From Proteus vulgaris (lineage in GTDB: Bacteria; Pseudomonadota; Gammaproteobacteria; Enterobacterales; Enterobacteriaceae), in contig LR590468.1 in assembly GCA_901472505.1 (NCBI GenBank), positions 1,240,001 to 1,304,000 on the forward strand: a DNA stretch of 64,000 bases, given 5' to 3'. Below are positions 29,724 through 38,466 of this stretch, piece by piece. Numbering within the stretch: position 1 is the first letter of the stretch; every line of letters starts with the position of its first letter. Position numbers and translations under genes: made by a program. The notes under the pieces were generated by a model. That model saw only the letters and a list, made by a program, of their open reading frames with translations, was not told the DNA's origin and did no database searches.

Positions 29724-29796
29724 GTCTTCCCCCATACAGGAGTTAAAAAATTTAGCTGAATAACTTATTTCTTTGATTTACAGCACGCCCGAATAA

Positions 29797-30075
29797 TCAG
29801 GCTTTGTGCTGTTGCGCGATTTTCTCGATATCGTTATGCGGTCTTGCAATCACACGAGAAGTCACGACAGTGCCGATACGTTTTGCCGCTTCAACACCTG
29901 ACTCAACCGCTGCATTTACTGCACCGACATCGCCTTTCACCATGGCTGTCACTAAACCTGAACCGACGTTTTCATAACCAATCAGTTCAACATTGGCTGC
30001 TTTGCACATTGCATCAGCAGCTTCAATGCAAGCGACAAGACCTTTGGTTTCAACTAGACCTAGTGCTTCTTTCAT
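29797..30075 (-). CDS. cmcC: BMC-H shell protein, third of three tandem copies
   Basis: This 92-residue BMC-H protein is nearly identical to the next two genes upstream over the hexamer core ([23 protein letters not shown]). It differs at the N-terminus (MKEALGLVE) and the C-terminus. Hexamers tile the flat faces of the shell, and the central pore is lined by the GSGLV loop. The gene lies 61 bp before cutF. Such close paralogs usually form mixed facets. Confidence 0.96.
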   Translation of the reverse strand: MKEALGLVETKGLVACIEAADAMCKAANVELIGYENVGSGLVTAMVKGDVGAVNAAVESGVEAAKRIGTVVTSRVIARPHNDIEKIAQQHKA

Positions 30076-30089
30076 ATTTATTTCCTTCG

Positions 30090-30374
30090 TTATTCAGTCA
30101 CTTTGTACTGGGCAACGATTTTTTGAATATCGTTATGTGGACGAGCGATGACTAATGAAGTCACAACAGTACCAACACGTTGAGCAGCTTCTAAGCCAGA
30201 TTCCACAGCGGCTTTAACGGCACCTACATCACCTTTCACCATTGCAGTCACTAAACCTGAACCCACATTTTCGTAGCCGATTAACTCAACATTTGCCGCT
30301 TTACACATCGCGTCAGCTGCTTCAATACAAGCCACCAGCCCTTGAGTTTCAATAAGTCCTAATGCATCACCCAT
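30090..30374 (-). CDS. cmcB: BMC-H shell protein, second of three tandem copies
   Basis: This 94-residue BMC-H protein starts [12 protein letters not shown] and shares nearly the whole core with its neighbours. Differences gather in the last 20 residues ([10 protein letters not shown]), which lie on the outer rim of the hexamer. It follows the first copy by about 20 bp and precedes the third by 14 bp. Confidence 0.96.
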   Translation of the reverse strand: MGDALGLIETQGLVACIEAADAMCKAANVELIGYENVGSGLVTAMVKGDVGAVKAAVESGLEAAQRVGTVVTSLVIARPHNDIQKIVAQYKVTE

Positions 30375-30394
30375 ACGTTCTCCTAAGGCAGAAA

Positions 30395-30673
30395 CTATGC
30401 CTTGTGTTTGATAACAATCTTGTTGATGTCATTGTGAGGACGAGCAATCACAAGCGATGTAACAACTTCACCCACCCGTTGTGCTGACTCCACACCTGAA
30501 TCTACTGCAGCTTTCACTGCGCCTACGTCGCCTTTCACCATCGCAGTCACGAGACCTGAACCCACATTTTCATAACCAATAAGTTCAACGTTCGCGGCTT
30601 TACACATAGCGTCAGCGGCTTCAATACATGCCACCAGACCTTTGGTTTCGATCAGACCTAATGCATCACCCAT
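30395..30673 (-). CDS. cmcA: BMC-H shell protein, first of three tandem copies
   Basis: This is the first gene of the operon and encodes a 92-residue BMC-H protein. The ATG at 30673 has GGAGG eight bases upstream and gives the same MGDALGLIE start as the next copy. The open frame extends 45 bp further but has no ribosome site there. The pore loop (GSGLV) and the C-terminal VIARPHNDI match the other two. The operon promoter should lie in the 739-bp gap to the right. Confidence 0.95.
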   Translation of the reverse strand: MGDALGLIETKGLVACIEAADAMCKAANVELIGYENVGSGLVTAMVKGDVGAVKAAVDSGVESAQRVGEVVTSLVIARPHNDINKIVIKHKA

Positions 30674-31139
30674 TTTCATTTCCTCCGAGAAGCCGTTTAA
30701 CGGTTTACGTTTGCCCATTGTGTCTGCGTGGTGATTTTTTAAACGCAGACGTTGGTTTCAAAATCACTATAACGCGCAAAAAATAAAACAACATATAAAT
30801 CCATGCTATGGAGAAATATAGAATTTAATTCTGATATTTAGTGTTTTTTATCTCAGTATTTATTTAACCATGCTGTTTATTTGCTTTTTTCATCGTTATA
30901 AATTGATTAATTTCCACAAAAAATAGATTAAAAAACAGGCAAATTAACTTTGTTAGGAGGATGTTGAAAAGGTGCAAAAAGCCAGTACGTATCGATGGGA
31001 AAGATGTGCGGAATATCACTGATATTTCAACGTGAGATCAATAATTAAAAAAGGCTAAATCAAGTCTATATACAAATAGTGCTATTTTTTTGTTGATAAC
31101 GTATTTATTTCATCTAAGGCTTTACGACAGGTATAAAAA
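30674..31139. other. Leader and promoter region of the choline operon
   Basis: AT-rich stretch upstream of the first shell gene. An inverted repeat GTCTGCGT / ACGCAGAC (30722-30729 with 30743-30750) lies about 50-75 bp before the start codon. It could be a regulator site or a leader hairpin. I see no regulator gene or secure promoter boxes here. Confidence 0.5.
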
Positions 31140-31304
31140 GTAAGAGGGCACTCTTTATCTAACACCTATACATTAGGTGGCCATGCGATAATGAAATGGA
31201 TAAAGTATCATTTACTGGAAAGCACAAAACTACAACTGAGTGCTCATGCTTATTTAAGGGATGTTTTCAGTCTAAGTAAAAGAGGAAGAATCATCACACA
31301 ATGA
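31140..31304 (+). pseudogene. Degenerate IS66-family transposase C-terminus
   Basis: A short stretch translates, ahead of a stop at 31302, to a sequence containing LGGHAIMKW, HLLESTKL and AYLRDVF. The spacing from GG to AYL is 22 residues, as in IS66 transposase C-termini (GG, then LIET-K, then AYL-DV), though an internal one-residue offset suggests decay. An in-frame stop lies just upstream. No terminal inverted repeats were found. This is a remnant at best. Confidence 0.4.
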
Positions 31305-31359
31305 CAGAGAAAATAAGTAAAAGAATTGGGTGTAATACATTAGGTCTTAGAGTAATGAA

Positions 31360-31384
31360 AAGGTGGAAACAGACGTACCACCTT
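31360..31384 (-). terminator. Possible terminator after the fidL-like gene
   Basis: AAGGTGG / CCACCTT inverted repeat with an 11-base loop, 28 bp past the stop. The following T-tract is weak. Confidence 0.4.
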
Positions 31385-31412
31385 ATAAAAACAAGATCGA
31401 TAATCAGGGTAG

Positions 31413-31931
31413 TTAATCAAATTTACTACCTGGTTTTAAGGTACAAATATAGAGGGGCGAATTGAGTGAACTTAATAGTAATGTTTTCTCATTAAGTTTT
31501 TGTGCATTAATAAATAGCCCATCATGACTATCTGACATTTCACGCATAAAATAATCAAAAATAACATCTGGGGATTCATCAATTGATGATGCACTTGCAT
31601 TCCATTGACTAACAAAATAGTGTCGTTCTGTCGGTGAAACCCGTTTGGTCGTATAATCAAATTTCACATAACGTTGTAAATACAACCATCCCGCTTTTGA
31701 AGTGGTATAACCTTCAACAACAATCGAGCCTTTACCATTAGCACCAAATGAAAAATGAATATTACCATTTACATTTTCATCTTCCATATTTTCAAAGCGC
31801 ATAATGCCTTTGGTTGAACATACCATGACACCTTCATTTTTAATGGTTAATAATCTTGTTGCAGCATAAGTGGCGACCAAGATAAAAATCAGGGCCGATA
31901 AAAAACATAAAAGTTTCCCTGAGATTTTCAT
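31413..31931 (-). CDS. FidL-like membrane protein
   Basis: This 172-residue protein has one N-terminal membrane helix (about residues 8-27) and a periplasmic domain with two Cys. It is translationally coupled to the ToxR-like regulator: the stop and start share TAATG, with GGAA upstream, which favours ATG 31931 over the one at 31943. The pairing matches marT-fidL of Salmonella SPI-3, where FidL is a small inner-membrane partner of a ToxR-type regulator. Its molecular function is unknown. Confidence 0.75.
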   Translation of the reverse strand: MKISGKLLCFLSALIFILVATYAATRLLTIKNEGVMVCSTKGIMRFENMEDENVNGNIHFSFGANGKGSIVVEGYTTSKAGWLYLQRYVKFDYTTKRVSPTERHYFVSQWNASASSIDESPDVIFDYFMREMSDSHDGLFINAQKLNEKTLLLSSLNSPLYICTLKPGSKFD

Positions 31932-32785
31932 TAGTATTTCCAAGAATAGTAAAAGTAATTGTCACAATAACTAAATGGATTATCTTCATTTTTCGCACAA
32001 TGCGCTAAAAATACTCGCCCTAATCCATTTGTTTGTAATTTATCACCATAGAAAAAAACAAATCGTTCACCTTTTACACACTGTAAATTAAGCTTCTTTC
32101 TTACAGCATCAAAATTACGAACATAATTATCGCTTACCGCAGAATTAATCATGGCTTCATTAGAAAGTAATTCACAATCATTATGCGTTAATGGTGTCAG
32201 TGAAATTGGCTTTGATTGATGTTGATTAAAAAAGATGATCACGGCAAGAAATACCGCACCTAATAGAAAACCAATGCTAGCTAAATACCAACAAATTTCT
32301 GGTTTCTGTTTTTGTTGCGGTGTTTCTTCTTGTATAGGCTCTAAAGGTGTTTGCGTTAAAGATAAAGATGTCGTTGTTTCAACGGCTATTTTATTTTCAT
32401 TCTTAACTAAAATAGGTGCTTCTTCATTTGTTTGAGTTGAAGGTAACAGCGTTGAATCATCAATGAGTTCAACTGAAATATCTGGATTAAACTCTAATCG
32501 CCCTTTTGCAATAGTGACAATGATATTTTCAATACCATAATGGCGAAATGTTTTTCGTAATAAACTCAAATATTGGTTTAAATTACTGTTTGATGAGACT
32601 AACCCATTATCATCCCAAACACGTTTTAATACTTCGTCACGATTAACAACACCTGGATGCTGAATAAAATAAAACAGTAACGCATTTGCGGTAATAGAAA
32701 GATGTGTATCAACACTCTCTTTTTCTAACGATATCGCGCCATCCGTTGCGTCGTAATAAATTAAGGCATTTATTTTGTATTTCAT
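31931..32785 (-). CDS. ToxR/MarT-like membrane-bound transcriptional regulator
   Basis: This is a 284-residue one-component regulator with an N-terminal winged helix (residues 1-105, OmpR/ToxR type, with the segment VNRDEVLKRVWDD). A Thr/Gln/Pro-rich linker follows, then a single membrane helix (about 170-190) and a 90-residue periplasmic sensor part with several Cys. ATG 32785 has GAGGG upstream. An earlier ATG at 32800 is less well placed. Its targets are unknown. The neighbouring TetR gene runs the same way but is probably separate. Confidence 0.85.
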   Translation of the reverse strand: MKYKINALIYYDATDGAISLEKESVDTHLSITANALLFYFIQHPGVVNRDEVLKRVWDDNGLVSSNSNLNQYLSLLRKTFRHYGIENIIVTIAKGRLEFNPDISVELIDDSTLLPSTQTNEEAPILVKNENKIAVETTTSLSLTQTPLEPIQEETPQQKQKPEICWYLASIGFLLGAVFLAVIIFFNQHQSKPISLTPLTHNDCELLSNEAMINSAVSDNYVRNFDAVRKKLNLQCVKGERFVFFYGDKLQTNGLGRVFLAHCAKNEDNPFSYCDNYFYYSWKY

Positions 32786-32811
32786 TGTGCCCTCATTCAT
32801 CCTGATTAAAA

Positions 32812-33399
32812 TTACTGATTTGCTGTGTTTGCCATATAGTCAAATGTCATTTCAGATAATCTTTCAACTAATGCGTTACGCTCTTCTTGTGAAATCGTAG
32901 GGCCTTCTGTTAATTCAGATAACCAAAGACCATCTGCGGCATAACGAATTAATGTACCTAAATAACTATTATCTAATTTATCGCCTTTGGCTAAATGATC
33001 TAACATCCAATCTCGCCAGCATTTACGCATAATAGGCTCGTTTGGCATTGCTAAAGATAGTATGGCTAATTGGCGACTTTCGTCTGACTGTTTTAAATCA
33101 GAAATATAAGTTAAATATGCGCGAGAAAAACGTCCCGCTTCAATAGGATCATTTTCCATAATAACTGCAATACGACTATCCATAATACCTAATAGCCGTT
33201 TAAATACTGCCTGCACTAATTCTAATTTTCCGGGGAAATGATGAAGTAGACCACCTTTACTTACACCCGCTTCTTTTGCTACGGCATTTAAAGAGAGAGA
33301 AGCTATTCCTTCATTAGCCACAATAATACTTGCCGCTTCCAATAATTGCTCTTGAACTCGGATAGGGTCTTTTTTTCGGTGATGCGCAGTTGTATTCAT
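32812..33399 (-). CDS. TetR-family transcriptional regulator
   Basis: This 195-residue regulator has a TetR-type helix-turn-helix at residues 20-65 (motif VAKEAGVSKGGLLHHF) and a C-terminal ligand domain of the TetR_C type with no recognisable ligand motif. A perfect palindrome sits 10 bp upstream of the start, so the protein probably represses itself. The only other nearby gene on this strand is the ToxR-like regulator, 27 bp downstream, which could be co-transcribed. Confidence 0.92.
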   Translation of the reverse strand: MNTTAHHRKKDPIRVQEQLLEAASIIVANEGIASLSLNAVAKEAGVSKGGLLHHFPGKLELVQAVFKRLLGIMDSRIAVIMENDPIEAGRFSRAYLTYISDLKQSDESRQLAILSLAMPNEPIMRKCWRDWMLDHLAKGDKLDNSYLGTLIRYAADGLWLSELTEGPTISQEERNALVERLSEMTFDYMANTANQ

Positions 33400-33409
33400 G
33401 CACAGGATG

Positions 33410-33427
33410 ATACCGACCAGTCGGTAT
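33410..33427. promoter_or_regulatory. Palindromic operator of the TetR regulator
   Basis: ATACCGAC-CA-GTCGGTAT is a perfect 8+8 inverted repeat just upstream of the tetR start. It has the ACCGAC/GTCGGT core common in TetR-family sites. Confidence 0.85.
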
Positions 33428-33771
33428 GTTCCTTATTGATCGAAATCAATCTGATTTCGACTGATGCTTATTATATGTAAATAATGCAGTTGACTTCACA
33501 TTCCTTTATTTCCCAATCAAATTTAATTTAAAAAATTAAACTTATTTTACAAGATTGATCTAAATGATTAATTTAAAAATTAAAGGAATATAAATTTTGA
33601 TTTTTATCAAAAAAATAAATATATTTATTATCTTAATTAAAAAACCAATTTAGAAAAAATAAAGAAATCAATATCTAATTAATTTCTTTATTTTTAATTA
33701 CGATTATTTTTTCATATGGATCATTATCTCTTTACACTGCTATTTTTTATTAAAAATAGAATCACCACCAG
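33428..33771. other. AT-rich intergenic region with a strong AT hairpin
   Basis: No gene is seen. At 33655-33695 a 14-bp inverted repeat (AAAAATAAAGAAAT / ATTTCTTTATTTTT) with a 13-base loop could terminate transcription in either direction, most likely that of the repeat protein to the right. Confidence 0.6.
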
Positions 33772-34383
33772 TTAAATGGTGTTAAATTTGGTTTTATTTT
33801 TAAGTAAAAAATCCCATAATTCCATAATTTTACTTTCCGTTGGCGGAGTATCATCAATATTTTCTTTAGAAGGAACATCATAAGTATGGTCTTCAAAAGG
33901 AATACTATAAATATGGTCTTCAAAAGAAACATTATAAATATGGTCTTCAAAAGGAATACTATAAATATGGTCTTCAAAAGGAATACTATAAATATGTCTT
34001 TCAGAAGGTGTATTATGAATCAGTCCTTCAAAAAGAGTATTATAATAAGGTTTATCATTAGATGTAGTCACGAAATAAGCAACCTCACTACATTTATTTT
34101 CAATCATGTTTGAATTATTTTCATTTTCACATTTATTTAAAAATTCATTTATAATTTCAAGTGGCCTTTTTATTAGTTCATCCTTATTATTTACAAAGTT
34201 TATAGGTGTATGACTAATAAAACTCGGCTCTGTTGTAGCTTGTCTAAAAGGTGTATTACTATTAAATATACCCGTTATACCCGAACTAATATTAGAAAAA
34301 AAATCAACAATATTGTTTATTACTTTTCCTGCTCCTATTGTCAGTTGATTCACTGTATCTCTAAATATAGAAGTAATATTCAT
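33772..34383 (-). CDS. Unrecognised protein with nonapeptide repeats
   Basis: I do not recognise this 203-residue protein. Residues 1-60 are Ile/Ser/Asn-rich with an amphipathic stretch. Residues 121-183 are seven tandem 9-residue units, of which three central ones are identical (HIYSIPFED). The last 20 residues are a charged helix. It has an AAGGA ribosome site, no signal peptide and no membrane helix. It stands alone between a TetR gene and metY. It could be a secreted or surface-exposed effector, but nothing shows that directly. Confidence 0.7.
   Translation of the reverse strand: MNITSIFRDTVNQLTIGAGKVINNIVDFFSNISSGITGIFNSNTPFRQATTEPSFISHTPINFVNNKDELIKRPLEIINEFLNKCENENNSNMIENKCSEVAYFVTTSNDKPYYNTLFEGLIHNTPSERHIYSIPFEDHIYSIPFEDHIYNVSFEDHIYSIPFEDHTYDVPSKENIDDTPPTESKIMELWDFLLKNKTKFNTI
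33835..34023 (-). repeat. 27-bp coding tandem repeats
   Basis: Seven in-frame 27-bp units encode the nonapeptide repeat. The four between 33889 and 33996 are nearly identical at DNA level. The units abut without spacers, so this is not a CRISPR array. Confidence 0.9.
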
Positions 34384-34458
34384 TATATATCCTTATATTA
34401 AAAATAATAAAATTAATCCTTCTAAAATATATTAGTAAATTTAAGAAATTCAAGTATA

Positions 34459-34488
34459 AAAAAACCTCCTTTAAATAAAGAAGGTTTT
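34459..34488 (-). terminator. Terminator of metY
   Basis: Inverted repeat AAAACCTcCTT / AAGaAGGTTTT. On the minus strand it is followed by a run of T's, 24 bp past the metY stop. Confidence 0.85.
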
Positions 34489-34511
34489 AAATTGATAATT
34501 GATAACTGTAA

Positions 34512-35786
34512 TTAAATGCTGGCTTTTAATGCCTGCTCTAAATCTACAAGAATATCGTCGATATGTTCAATACCAATAGATAAACGGATCAAATCTCGAG
34601 AAACACCAGCGCGATCTAATTCTTCATCATTTAATTGACGATGAGTGGTTGAAGCTGGATGACATGCTAATGATTTTGCATCACCAATATTCACAAGACG
34701 AACAATGAGTTGCAATGCATCAATAAATCTAGCCCCGGCTTCTGCGCCACCTTTGATCCCAAAAGAGAGAATACCGGCAGGTTTACCTGACATATAACGT
34801 ACGGCTAAATCATGCTCAGGGTGATTGCTTAAACCCGCATATTTAACCCATGCAACTTGAGGGTGATTTTGTAGATATTCTGCCACTTTCTGTGCATTTT
34901 CAGTATGTCGTTCCATACGCAGAGCCAGTGTTTCTAACCCTTGTAAGATCAAGAATGCATTAAAAGGTGACAGAGCAGCCCCCGTTCCACGCAAAGGCCC
35001 AACACGACATCTTGCTATATAAGCAGCTACACCAAAGTGCTCGACATAATTTACCCCGTGATAAGAAACATCAGGTGTATTTAATATTTCAAAACGATCT
35101 TTATGCTCAGCCCAAGGGAATTTACCAGAATCAACGACAATACCACCAATCGAATTGCCATGACCGCCAATATATTTGGTTAACGAGTGAATAATAATAT
35201 CTGCGCCATGTTCAAAAGGACGACATAAATAAGGCGTTGCAACGGTATTATCAACAATCAAAGGCACACCATGACGATGAGCTACATCAGCCAATGCTTG
35301 AATATCGACAATGTTTCCGCTTGGATTTGTGATGGTTTCACAAAATACTGCTTTTGTTTTATCGTCAATTAATGCTTCTAATGCAGCAATATCATCATGG
35401 GGAGCAAAGCGCGCTTCAATACCAATACGAGGGAAAGTGTGCGCCATTAAATTATAAGTACCACCATAAAGTTTAGCGACAGAAACAATATTGTCACCCA
35501 CTTGAGCAATAGTTTGAATAGCGTAAGTAATAGCTGCCATACCCGATGCTACGGCAACTGCAGCAATTCCACCTTCTAATGCTGCAACACGTTTTTCTAA
35601 TACGTCATTAGTTGGATTCATGATTCGAGTATAAATATTACCGGGTACTTTTAAGTCAAAGAGATCAGCACCATGTTGCGTATCATCAAATGCATAAGAA
35701 GTGGTTTGGTAAATAGGTACAGCGACTGCTTTTGTCGTTGGATCAGGTGAATAACCGGCGTGAACAGAAAGTGTCTCAAGTTTCAT
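34512..35786 (-). CDS. metY: O-acetylhomoserine sulfhydrylase / cysteine synthase-like MetY
   Basis: This 424-residue PLP enzyme of the Cys/Met-metabolism family makes homocysteine from O-acetylhomoserine and sulfide. The PLP lysine lies in HSLTKYIGGHG. The N-terminus LETLSVHAGYSPDP is typical of MetY. ATG 35786 has GGGA seven bases upstream; the ATG 21 bp earlier does not. It stands alone, with a terminator downstream. No MetJ box was recognised in the upstream gap. Confidence 0.93.
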   Translation of the reverse strand: MKLETLSVHAGYSPDPTTKAVAVPIYQTTSYAFDDTQHGADLFDLKVPGNIYTRIMNPTNDVLEKRVAALEGGIAAVAVASGMAAITYAIQTIAQVGDNIVSVAKLYGGTYNLMAHTFPRIGIEARFAPHDDIAALEALIDDKTKAVFCETITNPSGNIVDIQALADVAHRHGVPLIVDNTVATPYLCRPFEHGADIIIHSLTKYIGGHGNSIGGIVVDSGKFPWAEHKDRFEILNTPDVSYHGVNYVEHFGVAAYIARCRVGPLRGTGAALSPFNAFLILQGLETLALRMERHTENAQKVAEYLQNHPQVAWVKYAGLSNHPEHDLAVRYMSGKPAGILSFGIKGGAEAGARFIDALQLIVRLVNIGDAKSLACHPASTTHRQLNDEELDRAGVSRDLIRLSIGIEHIDDILVDLEQALKASI

Positions 35787-36015
35787 AGCAATCCCTTTTT
35801 GTTGCATTTGTTCTTATCGTAATACTTATATTTTAAATAACTTAAATCAAAGTAAACGTTCTTAATATATAAGCCATATAAATAAGCGCATATTAACTCT
35901 GTCGTATAGTGAAAAAAATTCAAATTAAATTAATGCTATCCAGCCACCATACCGTCAATAAGGTAAAATGCCCTTTTTTACTATCATATTTGAGTTAAGG
36001 ATCTTGTTTTTCTCG

Positions 36016-36931
36016 CTATTTTATCATTTTAAGTACTTTTATCTTTTTTTGACGAGTCGCTAACCAGCAAATTAAAGAGCCTCCGGTCACCATCATTACC
36101 CCTTGCCAAAATGAGAAGGAGAGTGCAGTAGACAATAATATTGATGAAAATGCAGTAGAAATAACAGGTGTAAAGTAAGAAAGCGTAGCTAATAAAGTCA
36201 CATTACCTCTTATCATACCGATAGTCCATGCTGCATTAGCCAGCCCAATTGCCGCCCCTGTTATTAATAATAAAGTGATACTTTTTGTATTAACGATCCA
36301 TTCTGCCGGTGTTGAAAATAAGTATTGCCCCCACAATGCAAGTGACGTTAATAGAAAGAAGGGCACAATACCGTTATTCCCTTCAGAAATAAGGCGAGTT
36401 AAATTACTATAAAATGCCCATAAATATGGCACCTGAAAACGCTAATATATAGCTTAATGGATTGCTTTGAATATTCTTCCATAAGCCTTCAATCGTGAGC
36501 GGGTTATCCCCACTAACAACCCAAACTAATCCACTAAATGAGCACAATAATCCTAAGATCAATAAAATTGAGAATCGCTGTTTATTGAGTATGACGGCAA
36601 GGGCTAACGTAAAACTAGGCCATAAATAATTCACCATGCCTAGTTCTATGGCTTGTGTTCTATCTGTTGCAAATCCTAATGCCAAAGATAAACATACTTC
36701 ATAAGTGACAAATAATAGGGCTCCCCAAAAAAGATATCGTTTAGGAAAAAGTGATAGCTTAGGTATGCCTAGGATCAACATAAGAAACAGCGTCCCTGCG
36801 GTATAAATCAGAGCTGCACCTCCAATAGGGCCAAAATACTCACTGATATTACGAATTAAACCAACAATAGTGCTCCAAAGAAAAATAGCAACGATGCCAT
36901 ATAACGTTCCTTTTGCTGAGCTAAATATCAT
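36016..36931 (-). pseudogene. DMT-family exporter (YddG-like), split by a frameshift
   Basis: Two overlapping frames rebuild a ten-helix EamA/DMT transporter of about 300 residues resembling the aromatic amino acid exporter YddG. The 5' part (36931-36407) ends after SGAIFMGIL. The 3' part resumes with WAFYSNLTRL and contains the YddG-like end LSFSFWQG and GGSLICWLATRQ. One surplus base near 36425-36428 explains the break. It stands between metY and the fimbrial operon. Either a pseudogene or a sequence error. Confidence 0.85.
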
Positions 36932-37220
36932 TTTGAGCCTTCAAATTTAAGATTTTACCATTAGAACCCATATTAAAATAAAACCAGAATAATTGCTTTA
37001 ACCACTTTTATGCAAAAATAATAAAGAAAAACCTGATCAGTGAAACATTTTGTTACAATTAATATTAAGTATAAAACATATTGATCTACTCCCATAAGTA
37101 ATAAAAAAAAGTGTCATTTATTTTATATTTTAAAAATACACCTTTTAATTTCAATTTAAAATGGATAAATAATATTCTATTTTTCTTATAAATTTTAAAT
37201 TCGAAATTTATATTTGAATA

Positions 37221-37247
37221 AAAAAATAGGCAATACTGCCTTTTTTT
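37221..37247. terminator. Orphan bidirectional terminator
   Basis: AGGCA-ATAC-TGCCT with seven T's on one side and six A's on the other. It ends no known gene, since both neighbours are transcribed away from it. Confidence 0.65.
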
Positions 37248-37748
37248 ATCATAAAAAGTGTTATTTTTTGTATCATTTTATAAATAGTTTCACTATGAAA
37301 TATATTTTATGAAACATCATCTTATAAGTACATTTACAGAATCTTTTTAGGACGCTCTTTATTAGAGTATTGAGACTGAATAAAAACAAAAAACAAAAAC
37401 ACAATGAATATCAATACAATACACGACATTATATAAAACATTAGATAAAATAATGTATTTTTCTATTTATTAACACTAAATATTGCCGATAGTTATCACG
37501 ATATCAATAGATATCAACTATAAAACAAGCCAAAAACGATCGTTTAAAACGATTTCTCTAATTTTTTTAGCACATCTATAATTTTTGGAAATTTGACTTA
37601 AGTGTGGATGAGCCTGTTTTATCGTTTCTACGATAATTGCGGTAATCGCTCTCTGTTAAATATATATAAATAGCCTTACGTTACACATCTAAGAAATAAT
37701 TTTACCCCTATTATTCTCTATTTAAAAATAGGGAATAAATAGAATTAA

Positions 37749-37776
37749 CCGTTAGCTTAATTTATTAAGTTAACGG
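37749..37776 (+). other. Leader hairpin of the fimbrial operon
   Basis: CCGTTA-g-CTTAA / TTAAG-t-TAACGG inverted repeat around a 4-base loop, 33 bp upstream of the major subunit ATG. It may stabilise the mRNA 5' end. Confidence 0.6.
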
Positions 37777-37808
37777 GTAAGTATATATTTAAAATATAGG
37801 AACAATTA

Positions 37809-38369
37809 ATGAAAAAGTTATTATTATCTGCAATTATCACTTCTGCAATGGCAGTTATTGCAACACCTGCATTTGCAGAAGACACCGGCACTCCAGCACC
37901 AACAGAAGTGACAGTTAATGGTGGTACCGTTAACTTTGAAGGTTCTGTTGTTAATGCAGCTTGTGGTGTTGATAGTAGCTCAGCAAACCAAACTGTTCGT
38001 CTAGGTCAATTCCGTGTTGCCGAATTTACCAAAAAAGGTGATGAGACAGGTCGTATCCCTTTTAGTATCAAATTAAATAACTGCGATATTACTGTTTCAA
38101 CATTAGCTGCAATTACGTTTAATGGCACAGCTTCTGATGGCGATGCAAATGCATTTGCACTACAAGGTAGTGGCGCTGCTGCGAATGTAGCATTAAAAAT
38201 TACGGATTCAAGTAGCAAAAACGTTGTTCCTGGCCAACCATCAACAACACAAAAACTCATTGAAGGTGAAAACCAATTAAATTACAACGCATCCCTTATT
38301 TCAACGGATGATACTGTTAAGGCGGGTAGCGCAAACGTTACCACAAACTTTATGGTGACTTACTCTTAA
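37809..38369 (+). CDS. atfA: Major fimbrial subunit, AtfA-like
   Basis: This is a 186-residue type 1-family pilin. It has a Sec signal peptide (1-23, ending AFA), then an immunoglobulin-like fold with the disulfide Cys pair (in NAACGV and NNCDIT) and the usual C-terminal donor-strand motif ending VTYS. It is first in a six-gene operon (subunit, chaperone, usher, subunit, adhesin, MrpJ-type regulator). That is the gene order of ambient-temperature fimbriae of P. mirabilis. The name rests on operon layout. Confidence 0.88.
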   Translation: MKKLLLSAIITSAMAVIATPAFAEDTGTPAPTEVTVNGGTVNFEGSVVNAACGVDSSSANQTVRLGQFRVAEFTKKGDETGRIPFSIKLNNCDITVSTLAAITFNGTASDGDANAFALQGSGAAANVALKITDSSSKNVVPGQPSTTQKLIEGENQLNYNASLISTDDTVKAGSANVTTNFMVTYS

Positions 38370-38466
38370 TTGCTAATCATTTTTGATTGATATCTTATTG
38401 CCAAGGACGGCCTATTTTTTATCAACATGCAATTATCCTATAATTATTACCTAATATATTTCTATT

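Larger units (their letters stand above)
36932..37808. promoter_or_regulatory. Long AT-rich upstream region of the fimbrial operon
   Basis: This 877-bp gap has no convincing gene. It holds a bidirectional terminator-like hairpin (37221-37247) and two hairpins close to the fimbrial start (37706-37733 and 37749-37776). I found no matching inverted repeats flanking a promoter, so no evidence for an invertible element of the mrp type. Confidence 0.5.

Noticed and set aside
30959-31033. A 24-codon open frame beginning after AGGAGG
   Set aside because: The AGGAGG touches the ATG, leaving no spacing for initiation, and nothing in the peptide is recognisable.
33889-33996. Regular 27-bp repeats resembling a CRISPR array
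   Set aside because: The units abut with no spacers, stay in frame and encode a nonapeptide repeat; no cas gene is near.
37600-37808. Invertible fimbrial promoter as in mrp operons
   Set aside because: The inverted repeats here are short hairpins with small loops, not a pair flanking a promoter, and no recombinase gene is adjacent.
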